From positions 82,308,745 to 82,372,744 of the forward strand of contig CM060175.1 in the NCBI GenBank assembly GCA_030549775.1: 64,000 nt of DNA, given 5' to 3'. This stretch comes from Tamarix chinensis (Eukaryota; Streptophyta; Magnoliopsida; Caryophyllales; Tamaricaceae). Shown piece by piece: positions 1 through 11,699 of this stretch (the first letter of the stretch is position 1; each line of letters starts with the position of its first letter). Below the pieces are notes generated by a model that saw only the letters and a list, made by a program, of their open reading frames with translations, was not told where the DNA came from and ran no database searches. The position numbers were made by a program, and so were the translations under genes.

Positions 1-1060
1 TCTTTCCCCCTGGTTAGGCCAACCCAACCCTTCCTTTTCTTCCCTCTTTCCCTTGCATGTGCAGACTAGCCCGCTTCCCTTTCTTTCTCCCCCTCCCGGC
101 CAGCCTGCCTCTCTTTTCCTTTTCTTCTTCTTCTTCTTCTTCTTTCCTCCCTCCTTCTCCTTTGATGCCACACACCATGCCTCCTACACCGCCTGCAACC
201 GCCACCTCTTCACCTGCCATGGCAGCCAAGCTACCCTGCTCTCACTCTCCCTCCCTCCCCCGTCCTTTTTCTCCCATTTTTGGACCAAACCCGAGCCTGC
301 AACCCTCCCCTACATGCCATCCCTTTCCTTATCCTTCTCCCTGAAACCTACCACCCTACCACTTGCAACCACAGCCCCCAGCCGACACCTGCCTCCTCTC
401 CTTTCTCTCTTCCTTTTCTTCTCCTTATCTCATTCCCTATTGCTCATTTTTAACTTGCCTCGAGCCCCCTCACATCTCTTTTCCTTATTTCCTTACCTTC
501 TCCTCCCTTGTTTTTGCTCTGTCACCCTCATCCACTACTTCTACCACCTAGTTGACCACCGATACCACCTCTTTGACACCCCTTCAACCTCCTTGCACCA
601 CCCCATCACCCCCACTTGCCCCTACAACCCCTTCCCTTCCTTTCTTTTCTTCCTCTCCTTCTCAACCTCCACCCTGCACCACCACCGTCTGCTACCCTCC
701 TTCCTTTTCTGCCGCCTCCACAACCACCAATCCACTCCCTAAAACCTCCCCTACCACCACTTTACCTCCCTTGGGCAAAACCCAGCCTTGCAGCTCATCC
801 CTTCCCCTCTTCTTTCCCCTTCCTTCTTCTCCTCTGCCACCCTTACACCCATTTTCCCCAACCAGCCACCATCTTAGCCACCATGAGTCATCAATCATCC
901 ACCCCTGGCCACCACCTACATCTCTACTTCATCCCTGCACCGAACCACCCCTGTAAATCCCCTCCACAAGCCCTCTAGCTAACCCCCAAAACCCCACCCG
1001 AACCAAACCCTCTCCTTTTCCCAACTCCCCCTTCGACTCCTATTTTCCCTTCACCCCTTG
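1..1060. repeat. C-rich, pyrimidine-rich tract of LTR I-1
   Basis: Low-complexity C/T-rich DNA with CCACC, TTCTTC and CTCC runs. Several frames stay open over hundreds of bases on both strands, but the predicted proteins are Pro/Ser/Leu/Phe strings on one strand and Gly/Arg/Glu/Lys strings on the other, as expected when stop codons are rare by composition. The tract is homologous to 3240-4215 plus 8638-8900 in I-2, and analogous tracts sit near the 5' end of I-3, I-6 and, inverted, I-4. I do not support any protein here. Confidence 0.75.
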
Positions 1061-1639
1061 TATGTAGCTCTACTACCTCCCTTTAGAAAACTTGGATAAT
1101 AATTTTGAGGTATAATAATGGTTAATATTAGTTCTAATATGATAAATTTTGATATTATTTTAAAGTATTGATTTTACTAATCAGAGCTCAAACCTTTAAC
1201 TAGGGTACCAGTAATCTTTGATTATTGCTAGAAATTAGGCAACTATTATACCCTACCAAAATTTGTGGATATACGTATGCTACCACATTAGGATTTTTAA
1301 TATGTTTATAAGCATGATATATGTTGTTAAGTATAATGTATTTAGTGGCATATGTTGGTTGATGAAAAGAAAAGCATGTTAATTTATATGTCATGTGTAG
1401 AAATAATGCTTAAGATAGGATCCTTGTTGTTAATGATAATGTTAAGTACATATGATTGATTTGACAATCTAATGTGGCCATTTGTTGTATAGATAATGTT
1501 AATATGAACCCTAGGGCCATTTTGGTAAATTTTCATGTGCAAAATGTGTGACCTAAATAAATGTGGGTGGTAGGTGCTAATGTGTATTGATGATAAATAA
1601 TAATAGCTGGTGGTGTTGGATAATATGTATGAAGCATGC

Positions 1640-2660
1640 ATACCAATATTTTATATAGTGAGGGTATTTTAGTAAAATTTGTACAATAAGGGTAAAATGG
1701 TAATTTATGAGAGTAAGGGGTAAAATGGTAAATGGATAAGCGAGGAGGGCATTTTAGTAATTTTTCATGGAAAAAAGGGTAACTTGGTAATTTTAATGCA
1801 TAAGAAAGTATTTTAGTAACTTAATAAAAAGGAATGGTATTTTGGTAATTTTGTAAAGGGTTAAAATGGTAATTTGATAAAGAAAAGGAGTATTTTGGTA
1901 ATGTGACATAAAGGAAGGGTATTTTTGTATTTTGATATAAAGGAAGGGTATTTTGGTAATTTGATATAAAGGAATGACATTTTAGTAATTTGGCATAAAG
2001 GAAGGGCATTTTGGTAATTTTGTAAAGTAAAGGGGTAAAATGGTGATTTAATAAAAGGAGAAGGGCATTTTGGTAATTTGGCTAAAAGAAATTGTATTTT
2101 AGTAAATTGGTATAAAGGAAGGGTAATTTTGTAACTTTGTAAGTAAAAGGAGCAAAATGGTAAATATAATAATGAAGAAGAGTATTTTGGTAATTTAATC
2201 CTTTGAAAGGGCAATTTGGTAATCTTAATAAGTAAGAATGACGATTTGGTAATTTAACCAACCAAAAGGAACAATTTGGTAATTTTAATAAATAAGAAGG
2301 GTAATTTGGTAATTTAACCAACCAGAGGGGCAATTTGGTAAATTTGATAAATAAGAAGGGCAATTTAGTAGCGTGATCAACCGAAAGGGTAACTTGGTAA
2401 ATTTAATAAGTACAAAGGGTAATTTGGTAATTTAACTAACCAAATGGGCAATTTAGTAAATGTAACAAGTATGAGGGATAAAGTTGGTGATTTAATAAGT
2501 ATGGAGGGTAATTTGGTAATCTAACAGATATAGGGGTAATTTTGTAATTATGCAAACATGAAGGGTAATATGGTAATTTGACAAATAAAAAGGGATGAGT
2601 TGGTAATTTTACGAAAAAGGGATATTTCACAAATTTTGTAAGGATGATGGGGGTAAATTG
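1640..2660. repeat. degenerate minisatellite, core TTTGGTAATTT (LTR I-1)
   Basis: About 1 kb of degenerate tandem units of roughly 28-36 bp, each carrying a version of GGGTATTTTGGTAATTT or GGGCAATTTGGTAATTT followed by an AT-rich linker such as GATATAAAGGAA or AACCAACCAAAAGG. Two subtypes occur: GATATAAAGGAA linkers mostly before 2200 and AACCAACC linkers after. Minus-strand frames through it give repetitive LPNYPS-like peptides that reflect the repeat, not a gene. I-2 carries the same array at 9230-10050. Confidence 0.85.
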
Positions 2661-2954
2661 GTAACTTGCACATAATATGTCGATGGATTAAATGAGTCTC
2701 CTTAATAAGACATAAGTAACATTAAATAATAATATAATGGTATTTGATAAGCCAGTGGGTATCACAAGTGAGTATCACAAGAATATGACATAACCTAAGG
2801 TTGGATGAATAATTAAGGGTGTGATATGGTGTTTATCTCATAATCATGCAATAGGTGCCTGGTTGTAAATATGCATGGAAATGTGTCTTAGATATGTTCG
2901 AAGTACGTGTTAGGGTTTTATGAATACCATGATCCTTGATATAGAATGATTGAT

Positions 2955-4220
2955 TGTAATTACCCAAAATTTTAAAACCTAAAATTTAATAAATAACCCC
3001 TATTTGGGATAAATTAACTTTTAAATTTATTTAATTTAATTATTTTGTGGATTTTTTGAGTGTGTAAAAATAAATATGAATATTTAATAAATTAAAATAA
3101 ATATTTTTTATCATACTTATTTTATTTAAATAATTTTTCAAACCAATATTTTACTAAAATTACCCTTTTTAAACCAATATATTAAATTCTAATAAATTAA
3201 TTTATCTTTCAAAAATATTAAATGTCATTATTTCAAAAATTATTTTATTTTATTTTCCTCCATTTCCCTTTTTCTTCTCCTTTTTTCTTTTCTTTCCCTT
3301 TTCTTTTCCCCTTTAGGCGGCCTAGCCTGCTCTTCTTTTCCCCCCTCGCGCTGGGCCATCGGCCCGCTTCCTTTCCTTTCTCCTCCCTTTCCCGCATCAT
3401 CGCCCTTGCCTATCTCCCCCCTTTCTTTTTCTTTTCCTTTCTTCCCTCCCAGTTGGGCCAGTCCAGCCTCTCTTTTTTGTTTTCTTCCCTCTCCCTCATA
3501 CACGAGCCAGCCTGCTTCCCTGTCTTTCTCCCCTACTCGGCCGGCCTGCTTCTTCTTCCTTTTCTTCTTCTTCTTTCCTCCTTCCTTCTCCTTCGACCAC
3601 TGCACGCCATGGCAACCTACACCACCTGCTACCACTTGCCTTCCCCTACAGCCCTTCTCTCTCTCCCTCTCTCTCCCCAGTCCCTTTTCCCTTCCATTTT
3701 TAGCCACACTCGAGCCTACAACCCTCCCTCGCATGCCTTCCCTTTCCTTCTCCTTCTCCCTGCAACCCGCCACCCTACCGCCTGCAACCATAGCCACCTA
3801 GCTGGCACCCTACCTCCCCCCTCTGCCTCTCCTTTTCTTCTTCTATACTGCTTCATTCCTACCCTGCTCGAGCCCTCCTTCTCCCTCTACCGATCCCCCC
3901 ATTCTCCCTTCTTCCCCTCTTCTCCTCCTCCCTTATTTTCACTTTTCCACCTCCAACCGCCACTGTTGCCGCCTAAACAACCACCTTGATCACCTCCCTG
4001 ACACCCCCATCAACCTCCTTGCACCACCCCATCACCCCCATAGGCCCTTACAACCTCCTTCCCTCCCTCTCTTTTCTTTCCTCTTGTTCTCGGCCTCCAC
4101 CATGCACCACCACAGTCTACCTCATTCTGCTGCTTCTGTTGCCTCCACAACCACCAATCTACTCCATGGAACTTCCCCTACCACTACCTTGCCTCCCTTG
4201 GCCAAAACCCAACCCTATAG
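2955..4220 (+). mobile_element. LTR-like element I-2, 5' segment
   Basis: I-2 starts TGTAATTACCC at 2955 and ends GGCATTACA at 11519. The 5 bases on each side are identical (TTGAT at 2950-2954 and 11520-11524), and the flanks join the interrupted I-1 text, so this is a clean insertion into I-1. The segment holds an AT-rich head (2955-3240) and a C-rich tract (3240-4215), and is cut at 4220 by I-3. Without I-3, I-2 is about 4.15 kb. No coding domain is present; I infer a solo LTR. Confidence 0.8.
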
Positions 4221-5119
4221 TGAAATACTCCAAAACCCTAATTTAGAGAATTATGGTAAAATAGGGATTATTTAGGAAAAATAATTAAATAAATTATTTT
4301 ATTAAAAATAAGAAGAATTAATTAAGGCAAAATAAAGAAGAAAATAATAAATAATTTGATTAGAAAAAATTAGGGTGTTTTGCTAATTAAATTGGAATTA
4401 AAGGAATTTTTTTTAAATCCTAAATTAATCTAAAAAAGGAATTTATTTATTATTTTATTAAAATACTATTATTTTAAATATCCCAAAATACCAAAATATT
4501 CTAAATACCCCAAACCCATTTATTTTTCCTTTTTTCCCTTTTTCTTTTTCTTCCCCTTCTTTTCCTTTTTCTTTCCTTTCTCTCATTTCTCCTTTTCTTT
4601 CTTTCCTTCCTTCCCGATCTGGCCACCCTTCCCTCTCGGCCAAGGCCCACCACCCTTCTTCTCCCTCCCCCGCGTAGCCCAAGGCCCACCACCCTTCTTC
4701 TTTTCCCTTGCCAACCACCTGGTCCGGCCCCCTCTTTTTATTTCTTTCTTTTCCCTCTAGATTGACCGGTGCACCCTCCCTCCTTCTTCCTTTCTCCCCC
4801 GACCTTCCTTCTTCCCCCAACCCCTCAACTTCTCCTATTCCTCGTGTAGGCACGCGGCCTCTGCAACACTGCACGCCGGCCTGCCATCTCCCCTCTCTTC
4901 CATGTCGATCCCTCTCCCTTCTCCACCCAATCTTACTCTCTCTCTCTCTCTATCTCTTCATGCGTGCCCGTCTCTCCCTTCCTTTCTTCTGCCCCGCCGC
5001 CAGTCGACGACATGCCATATGTGCCATCATATTCCCCTCTTCTCCCTCTATTGTTTCCCCCCATTAATGGCTTGTAAACACCCTTCAACCGCATCCCATT
5101 TGACCTTTTCTCTCTACCC

Positions 5120-5127
5120 ATAAATAT
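5120..5127 (+). promoter_or_regulatory. possible TATA box of LTR I-3
   Basis: CATAAATA lies within the C-rich tract of I-3, about 0.9 kb from its 5' end. I-6 has TATAAATA at the equivalent place and I-4 has it on the minus strand. Position and composition (TATA followed by a pyrimidine-rich leader) suit an LTR promoter, but no transcript evidence is available. Confidence 0.45.
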
Positions 5128-5659
5128 TCTCCCTTTGTGTGTCTTCACCTGTTCAGCCATCCACCCCGTCACCACCGCCCAGCACCACCGCTCGAACTTC
5201 CCCCAAAATACTCACTCACCACCTTCCATGGAACTACACCCCTCACCACCCTCGATCCTTCCTGCACGAGCCGTCTTGGCTGTGCAAAGTGGTTTATTCG
5301 ACTAACTTCATCTCGCCGACCGCCACCCTTTGTACCACCTTCCGCCACCGCAACCACCACTCCCTATACCCCCCAAAACCACCAACAAAACCTCCTCTAC
5401 CTTCCTTTTTCCCTACCTCCCTCTCCACCACCTTCGGCCACCACATCACTGCCGCCTGCACCGCCCCTTTGGCTACGCCACCACCTCCATTCCAGCACTC
5501 TTAACCTAGGGCATCCTCCACTACCTCAATCACCCTCTCATTCCCCCTCTCCTATTCTAAACAACCAAATTTCCACCCCTCTTCTCTCTTCCCCGTCGCC
5601 ACTATGCGCCACCAGTGTCGCCTGGTCACCACCAACCTTAGATGGTACCTCAACCCTTA

Positions 5660-6156
5660 AAACCCTATTTATGCTATTATTATATCTTTTATTGTATTAA
5701 TGTTATTATCCTTAATATTAATATTAATATTGTTGTTGTTGTTGTTGTTATGATATCATTATTATTATTAAATATAGCCTTGAGATATTTATCCTATTAT
5801 TATTATAAAGAAGACGAAACCTATTTTATCTATTATTACAATTATCATTATTTTTATTATCATTAATATCATTATTATTTTTATTATCATTATTTTATTA
5901 TTATTATTAATGCCAACTTTAGTATATTATTACTATTATTATTGTTGTAAATATTTGAACCCTTAGATTATCATTATATTTTAATTATTATTATTATTAG
6001 TATTATCCTTAACAATATTATCATTTTTGTTATTATTACTATTATTTTTTTATTACTATCACTATTATTAACCTTGACCTTATTATCACTAAGGTTGCTA
6101 TTATTATGATTATTAGGACCCCTTTCAAGTATTACTCTTTTGATTAGAACTATTGC

Positions 6157-6191
<35 letters not shown>

Positions 6192-6240
6192 TACAACTAC
6201 TATTATTACTATTATTACTAGTATTAAAGCTATTATCTTT
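5660..6240. repeat. ATT/TTA microsatellite-rich block of I-3
   Basis: Imperfect ATT, TTATTA and TTG triplet runs, with the longest pure ATT run at about 6150-6190. The same block follows the C-rich tract in I-6 (44877-45290) and appears inverted in I-4 (20040-20640) and I-7 (51480-52040), so it is a family I module rather than a chance microsatellite. Confidence 0.85.
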
Positions 6241-6474
6241 AATAATTTAAATATGGCTATAAATACGTTAACATGAACCTGTTTCGACTAGTAATAACAG
6301 AGTTAGCTACCTTGAGAATAAAAAATTATTTTTATTTGTAAAGCTATGATTAATAATAGTATCCCTAATATTAGGGTAAGGTAGGAAATAATAGTAATTG
6401 TGGTAGGAGGAAAGGTAACCCTTAGTTTTTCCCTCTTATAGGTGAACCTAGTCAAAACTCTAAGGAGGCGTAGG

Positions 6475-6486
6475 AGCGTGCTCCAA
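6475..6486. other. conserved palindrome GGAGCGTGCTCC in I-3
   Basis: The perfect inverted repeat GGAGC/GCTCC with a 2-base centre sits downstream of the ATT block. The same site occurs in I-6 at 45955-45966 and, as imperfect minus-strand versions, in I-4 (19893-19904) and I-7 (51203-51214), embedded in conserved flanks (CTAAGGAG upstream, CCAAG downstream). The function is unknown. Confidence 0.6.
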
Positions 6487-6671
6487 GACTAGTGTCATAT
6501 TAGGTAAGGATGTAGCTAAGGCCCTCTATGTGTGTGTTATGTGTCTTGTATGCCATGTGATATGTTATGTTGTGTATCTTATGATTATTATAACTGTTTT
6601 ACATGTAATGCAGCTTGGAGTTGAGGTATGCTTATGTGACTTCCTTATGACATGTGTATAATATATATATA

Positions 6672-6673
<2 letters not shown>

Positions 6674-6713
<40 letters not shown>
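6674..6713. repeat. (TG)n microsatellite
   Basis: About 20 uninterrupted TG units, preceded by a short (AT)n run at 6660-6672. It is inside LTR I-3. Confidence 0.95.
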
Positions 6714-6716
<3 letters not shown>

Positions 6717-7579
6717 TTGTGTGTATGTGTGTGTGTTGTGCTTATGATGTTGTATGATGTGACCCTCTAGGACATGCATGTAAGGATGTTTAATATATTG
6801 ATATGGGGTTAAAGGATGAAAAAGGATAAAGGGGGAAGCGAGTTGACCAAGGGGATATAGGACCGACCTAATTATCTCATTATCTATCAGGGGACAAATA
6901 AAAGGGAATTATGAACAAAATAAAAGAGTGGGGTGAACTTTGTATAGGTATCTCTAGGGTTTGCATGGGAGTTCTTAGGTTTTGCATGGGGTGGATGGAG
7001 TCTGCATGGGGATGATCTTTACATGAGAAAAGTTATCTTGGGGTGTAAGTAAGGTAAGGGAAGAGTTGTTTGGGTGATTAGAGGCTTTGGGTAAAACATA
7101 GTACGTGGGTCGGCATAAGGGTGCATAGGGGACCTAACTAGGGTTTGGTGTGGCCAACTAGGGTTTTCTAGTCACACGTGTATTTGGGGAGTAAAGTGAA
7201 ATAATGGGGGTTGAATCCAAGTGAGGTGATATGTGGGGTGGTAGAGCAGCCTTAGTTGCGTGAGGTAGAGAATAATGGACCACATAGGCCTAAATTAGGG
7301 CTTTAGGAGAAAACACTAAGGGAATATGGTGAACGAACTGGGATGGTGTAAGGTAGGGGGCATTGACCCACATACTTAGGAGTTGGGCCTCCAGTATGAG
7401 TAAGTGGAAGAAGGAAATGATGTTTGGATGTGATAAGAGGTGTAGAAGTCTCAAGATATGGGACAAACCCTCTTGGGAGGATAAGAGTATAGGGTTTGTG
7501 ACATGCATGTCTAGGGTGAAAACTTGTTGTATAAGACACGGTAAGACACTAATCATTTAAAGTGGAAGATTATTGAGCT

Positions 7580-7935
7580 GGGCCCAGACCGATACACCGG
7601 CATAATAGTGGTCAGGTGCCGAGGTGCCCTAGAGACCTATCCACCGATATATAATAGTGGTCAAGTGCATTCTTCCCTGTGCATTTTGATCCACCGGCTA
7701 TAATAGTGGGGGATACCAAGCTCAACAAACCAAACTTTAAGTTATGATAAGACATGTAAAAGATACTAAGTACTTATAGTGGAACACCATGAGATTCAGG
7801 GCCAGACCAATCCACTGGCATAATAATGGCCAGGAGCGTCTTGCCCAGGAGACGTATCCACCGGCATATAATAGTGGTCAGGTGCATTCTACCCTGTACG
7901 TTTTCGATCCACCAGCTATAACAGTGGGTTCCCGC
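7580..7935 (+). repeat. CCACCGG...ATAATAGTGG motif array in I-3
   Basis: Several copies of a motif close to GATCCACCGGC, then ATAATAGTGG, spaced about 50-60 bp, arranged as two blocks with a spacer (GTGGAACACCATG) between. Each copy contains CCAC and GTGG as a potential short stem flanking an AT-rich loop. The array ends at a conserved CCCGCACTCACATGGAT segment. Equivalent arrays occur in every family I copy of this window. Confidence 0.8.
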
Positions 7936-8112
7936 ACTCACATGGATTGATAATAAGCATGGTGTAAAATGAGTATTGATTAGAGATTAAAGAATATGAT
8001 TATCCGGACTATAGCTTGGCCTTTATTATTTGAATTGTTGTATGTTGTTTATATGATCATGCTTGTGTTATATGTCTTTGTATGCTTGGCCTAAGATGCA
8101 TGGTTACCTTAC

Positions 8113-8130
8113 TCAGTACGTACATACTGA
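8113..8130. other. palindrome TCAGTAC...TACTGA in I-3
   Basis: An inverted repeat in the 3' part of the LTR, about 500 bp before its end. Related palindromes occur at the same relative position in I-4, I-5 (degenerate), I-6, I-7, II-1 and II-2. Confidence 0.6.
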
Positions 8131-9229
8131 CCACCCATTTTATAGGTGTTACTCATTCCTTTGAGTAGAGGGCCCTACTGAGTTTGCCTAGGTAGGTGAT
8201 GCTATCTTCGATGCCTTCGATCCTTACGAGGCATCACATAGGGCTGAGAGTTGAGCTTGGACTTGGCCTGGGGACCAAGAGCAACGTGGCCATATTTCCC
8301 TTTTTATGTTCTTTTATCTTATACCTGTTTATTCAAACTTGTTTTATCGTACTGTAGCTTTTATCCCCTTTGGGAATTTTAGTTATGTACTCTTGAATTG
8401 TAAACTCACATTATGAACTTTTCATTGCTTTTATGAATTCTCGATTAAGTTTGACTAATGATGGATAGAAATTTTTCTTTAGCCTTGTAGTGAGTACGAG
8501 ACTGGCTAGGGGTCGGGCTTGTACTGATTATGGTGGTAATATCCCCAAAATTCACAAGTGTTGTTTTAGTTGCTTCCACTGAATCTTTTAATAAAATAAA
8601 ATTTTTCAGTAGTGAATTTTAGGGGTGTTACATACAGTTCCTCCCTTCCCCTCTTATTTTCCCTTCCTTCTTCTCTTTCTCCACCTTTGCACCTAATTTT
8701 TCGGCCCTGCATCCACCGTCTCCGCCTACCTGAGTTGTCGATAATCGACCCCGACCACCACCTACACCCCTACTCCATCCTTGTATGCAGCCACCACCTA
8801 ACTCCCCTCCACATGCTCTCCACCTCACCCCCAAAACCCCAACTCGAACTAACCTCTCCCTTCTCTCCACTTCTCCCCTTCAATCCCTTCCCCCTAAAAT
8901 TTCATGCATGTAGCTCACGCTGCTCATGCATTGTGAGCCCTGCCTTTTATTTTGAACATTTTGAGTTAATTTTGAGGTAAAACCATGGTTAATATTAGTA
9001 TAAATTTAATTAAGCTTTTCATAAAATGTATTCTTTTGATTTTTCTACTTCTAATATGATAAGTGTTAACATAATTTTTAGGTATTGATTTTGCTAATCA
9101 AAGCTCATACCTTTAACTAGGGTACCGATAAGGTTTAATTTTTGTTGGAAATAAGGTAACTATTATACCCTACTAAAATGCGTGTTAGATGATGTATATC
9201 GACCATGTATATTAATATTTATGTAGTGA

Positions 9230-10050
9230 GCGTATTTTAGTAAAATTTGCATAATAAGGACAAAATGGTAATTTGTTATAAATGAAGGGTATTTTGGTAA
9301 TTATGTAAAGTAAAGGGGTAAAATGGTAATTTGATATAAAAGAAGTGTATTTTGATAATTATGTAAATTAAAGGGATAAAATGGCAATTTGGTATAAATA
9401 AAGGGTATTTTGGTAATTTTGTAAAGTAGAGGGTAAAATGATAATTTAATAAAGGAGAAGGGTATTTTGGTAATTTGGCATAAAGGAATGGTATTATGGT
9501 AATTTTATAAAGTAAATGGGGTAAATTGGTGATTTAATAAAGGAGAAGGGTATTTTAGTAATTTAGCATAAAGGAAGGGGTACGTTGGTAATTTTATAAA
9601 GTAAAGGGGTAAAATGTTGATTTAATAAAGGATAAGGGTATTTGGTAATTTGGCTTAAAGAAAGGGTATTTTGGTAATTTGGCATAAAGAAAGGGTAATT
9701 TGGTAATTCAACCCACTGAAAGGGGCAATTTTGTAATTTTAATGAGTAAGAGGGGCGATTTGGTAATTTAGCCAACTACAAGGGCAATTTGGTAATTTTC
9801 ATAATTAAGAAAGGCAACGTGGTAAATTAACCAATCAAAAGGCAATTTGGTAATCTTAATAAGTGAGAAGGGTAATTTCGTAATTTAGCCAACCAAAAGG
9901 GTGATTCAATTTGATAATTTGGTAATTATGCAAACATGAAGGGTAATATAGTAAATTGACAAATGAAAAGGGGTGACTTGGTAATTTTGCAAACAAGGGG
10001 TATTTCAATAATTTTGTAAAAATAATAGGGGTAAATCGATAACTTGTGTT
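9230..10050. repeat. degenerate minisatellite, core TTTGGTAATTT (LTR I-2)
   Basis: Same array type as 1640-2660: about 30-bp units with GGGTATTTTGGTAATTT and variable linkers, changing after about 9700 to AACCAACC-type linkers. Both copies keep the same order of subtypes, so the array predates the split of I-1 and I-2. Confidence 0.85.
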
Positions 10051-10439
10051 TAACATGTCAATGGATTAAATGAGTTTCATAATCAGATATAAGTAATAGT
10101 GAATAATAAGGTAAGGGTATTCGATAAGTCAATGAGTCTCATAAGAGTAGGGTATAACCTAGGTTTGGATGGATAATTAAGGGTGTGAAGTAGTGTTTAT
10201 CTCATAATTATGCAAGAGGTGTTTGGTTTGTAAGTATGCATGGAAATGTGTGTTCGATATGTTTGATGTACGTGCTAAGGTTTTCTGTATGCCATGATCC
10301 TTGATATAGAATGCTTGATTCTATAGCCAATATATCTTTGTGTCTCTGGATTTGTGACATTTTTCCTTCCCTCGAATTAAATAAATGGACATGTTGAATA
10401 AGACATGAATAAGGTACTAATTACATAAAGTGAAAGATT

Positions 10440-10805
10440 ATTGAGTCGGGCTTAGACTGATCCACTGGCATAATAGTGTCTAGGTGCAAGATGCCCTGAA
10501 GACCGATCTATAGGCAAATAATAGTGGTTAGGTGCATGTTGCCCTGTACGTTTCCGATCCACCGGCTATAATAGTGGGGGATCCCGAGCTCAATAAACCA
10601 AACATTGGATATTCATAAATTATGGAAAGACACTAATCACTTACAGTGGAACACCATGTGAGTCGAGGCTAGACCAGTTCACCGTTGAATAATAGTGGCC
10701 AAGTGCAGGGAGCCCTAAAGACCGATCCATCAGTGAATAATAGTGGCCAGGTGCATATTGCCCTATATGTTTCTGATCTACCAGCTATAATAGTAAGGTT
10801 CCCAC
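10440..10805 (+). repeat. CCACCGG...ATAATAGTGG motif array in I-2
   Basis: About six degenerate copies of the family I motif in two blocks, with the same spacer (GTGGAACACCATG) and the same terminal segment (CCCACACTCACATGGAT) as in I-3. Confidence 0.8.
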
Positions 10806-11519
10806 ACTCACATGGATATAATACGAAAGACAATGATTGAATAATGATTAATTAATGGCTTAAGACCAAAAGTATTGATTTTACGTTATGATCTATTGAT
10901 ATGACATGAGTTTGGCTTCAGTGCTTGTTCCTGTTTGGGTATATGATAGAATTGCTAAGTATACAGATTTTGCATTATGCATCTTTTATCGTATGTGGTG
11001 TTGCCTTGTGTATTGGTTCTAGTGCTGATTGTGATTTTCCTAAGCCTGCGTATGATATTGTCCTATATCGTTGTGTATTATGTGCTGCATGCGGGCCTTG
11101 CCTTTCGGTTTGGTATAAAAGATTACTCAATACCATAGTACTAAAGGATCCCTTATAGGTCTTTTGTTGGTGTTATTCAAGCGGGTACTGGGTACGCGCA
11201 TGTGGATTATCCAAAAAACGTTCAAGGTTTCCCTTTAACCTTTTTATTCCTTGTTCAAACCGATTTTTATTCTTGTAACCACTAACAATGCATTTTTATA
11301 TTTTATAACATCTTTAACGTGCTACCCTGATTTAAATGAAAGTGAATTTGCGTGATTATATTGTGGTTCTTTTTAGCCTTAGAACTTGGTATTGGAACGG
11401 TAGTAGGAAACTGGTCTAGTACTAAGTGTGCCGGTAATATCACCAAAATTTACAGTTTTTGCTTCCGCAAAATTTTTAATAAAATGAATTTTTTTAGTAG
11501 TGAATTTGGAGGCATTACA

Positions 11520-11699
11520 TTGATTCTATAGCCAGTATATCTTTGTGTCTCTAGATTTGTGACCTTTTCCCTTTCCTTAAATTAATTAAATGAACCTATT
11601 GAATAAGACATGAATAAAGTACTAATTATGTAAAGTGAAATATTATTGAACCGAGCCCAAACTGATCCACCAATAAATAATAGTGATAAGGTGCAAGAT
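11520..11699 (+). mobile_element. LTR-like element I-1, second segment
   Basis: I-1 resumes after I-2 with TTGATTCTATAGCCAGTATA, matching 10312-10335 of I-2. It reaches the start of the motif array and is cut again by II-1 directly after AAGAT (11695-11699). The join to 15057 restores the expected array text (GCAAGAT then TCCCTGGAGACC). Confidence 0.8.

Larger units (their letters stand above)
1..2954 (+). mobile_element. LTR-like element I-1, first segment (left end outside window)
   Basis: This is the oldest family I copy in the left part of the window. The sequence shows a C-rich tract, then an AT-rich part, then a TTTGGTAATTT minisatellite, and it stops abruptly at 2954 where I-2 begins. 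The text resumes after I-2 at 11520 and again at 15052 after II-1, ending GGGTGTTACA at 16068. Bases 1060-1265 align closely with 8900-9185 of I-2, which fixes both as copies of one family. From alignment with I-2, roughly the first 450 bases are missing beyond the window edge (estimate). No gag-pol coding is seen. I infer a solo LTR of a Ty3/gypsy element with very long LTRs; a non-coding LTR-like element is the alternative. Confidence 0.7.
4221..8632 (+). mobile_element. complete LTR-like element I-3 nested in I-2
   Basis: It starts TGAAATACTCC at 4221 and ends GGGGTGTTACA at 8632 (4412 bp), with 5-bp flanks TATAG (4216-4220) and TACAG (8633-8637), one mismatch. The flanking C-rich text of I-2 continues across the insertion in the same order as in I-1. 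Internal order: AT-rich head, C-rich tract (4500-5640), ATT-rich block (5660-6240), GGAGCGTGCTCC palindrome, TG microsatellite, motif array (7580-7935), TCAGTAC palindrome, terminal stem and 3' end. This is the order also seen in I-4, I-6 and I-7. It carries no protein domain. It is the youngest of the three nested copies I-1, I-2 and I-3. Confidence 0.85.
8638..11519 (+). mobile_element. LTR-like element I-2, 3' segment
   Basis: Continuation of I-2 after the I-3 insertion (8633-8637 is the duplicated target). It holds the rest of the C-rich tract to about 8900, a segment aligned with I-1 (8900-9185), the TTTGGTAATTT minisatellite, the motif array (10440-10805) and the 3' end. Before the end lies the conserved stretch with AACTTGGTATTGGAACGG and GTACTAAGTGTG. 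It ends GGCATTACA at 11519, followed by the TTGAT duplication. Confidence 0.8.

Noticed and set aside
53..978. Long overlapping open frames (up to 229 codons) in the C-rich tract
   Set aside because: Open in several frames on both strands, low-complexity Pro/Ser/Leu/Phe content, tract shared by all family I LTRs; composition explains the openness.
3222..3989. 255-codon plus-strand open frame
   Set aside because: Lies in the C-rich tract of I-2; overlaps a 185-codon Glu/Lys/Arg/Gly-rich frame on the minus strand; no domain.
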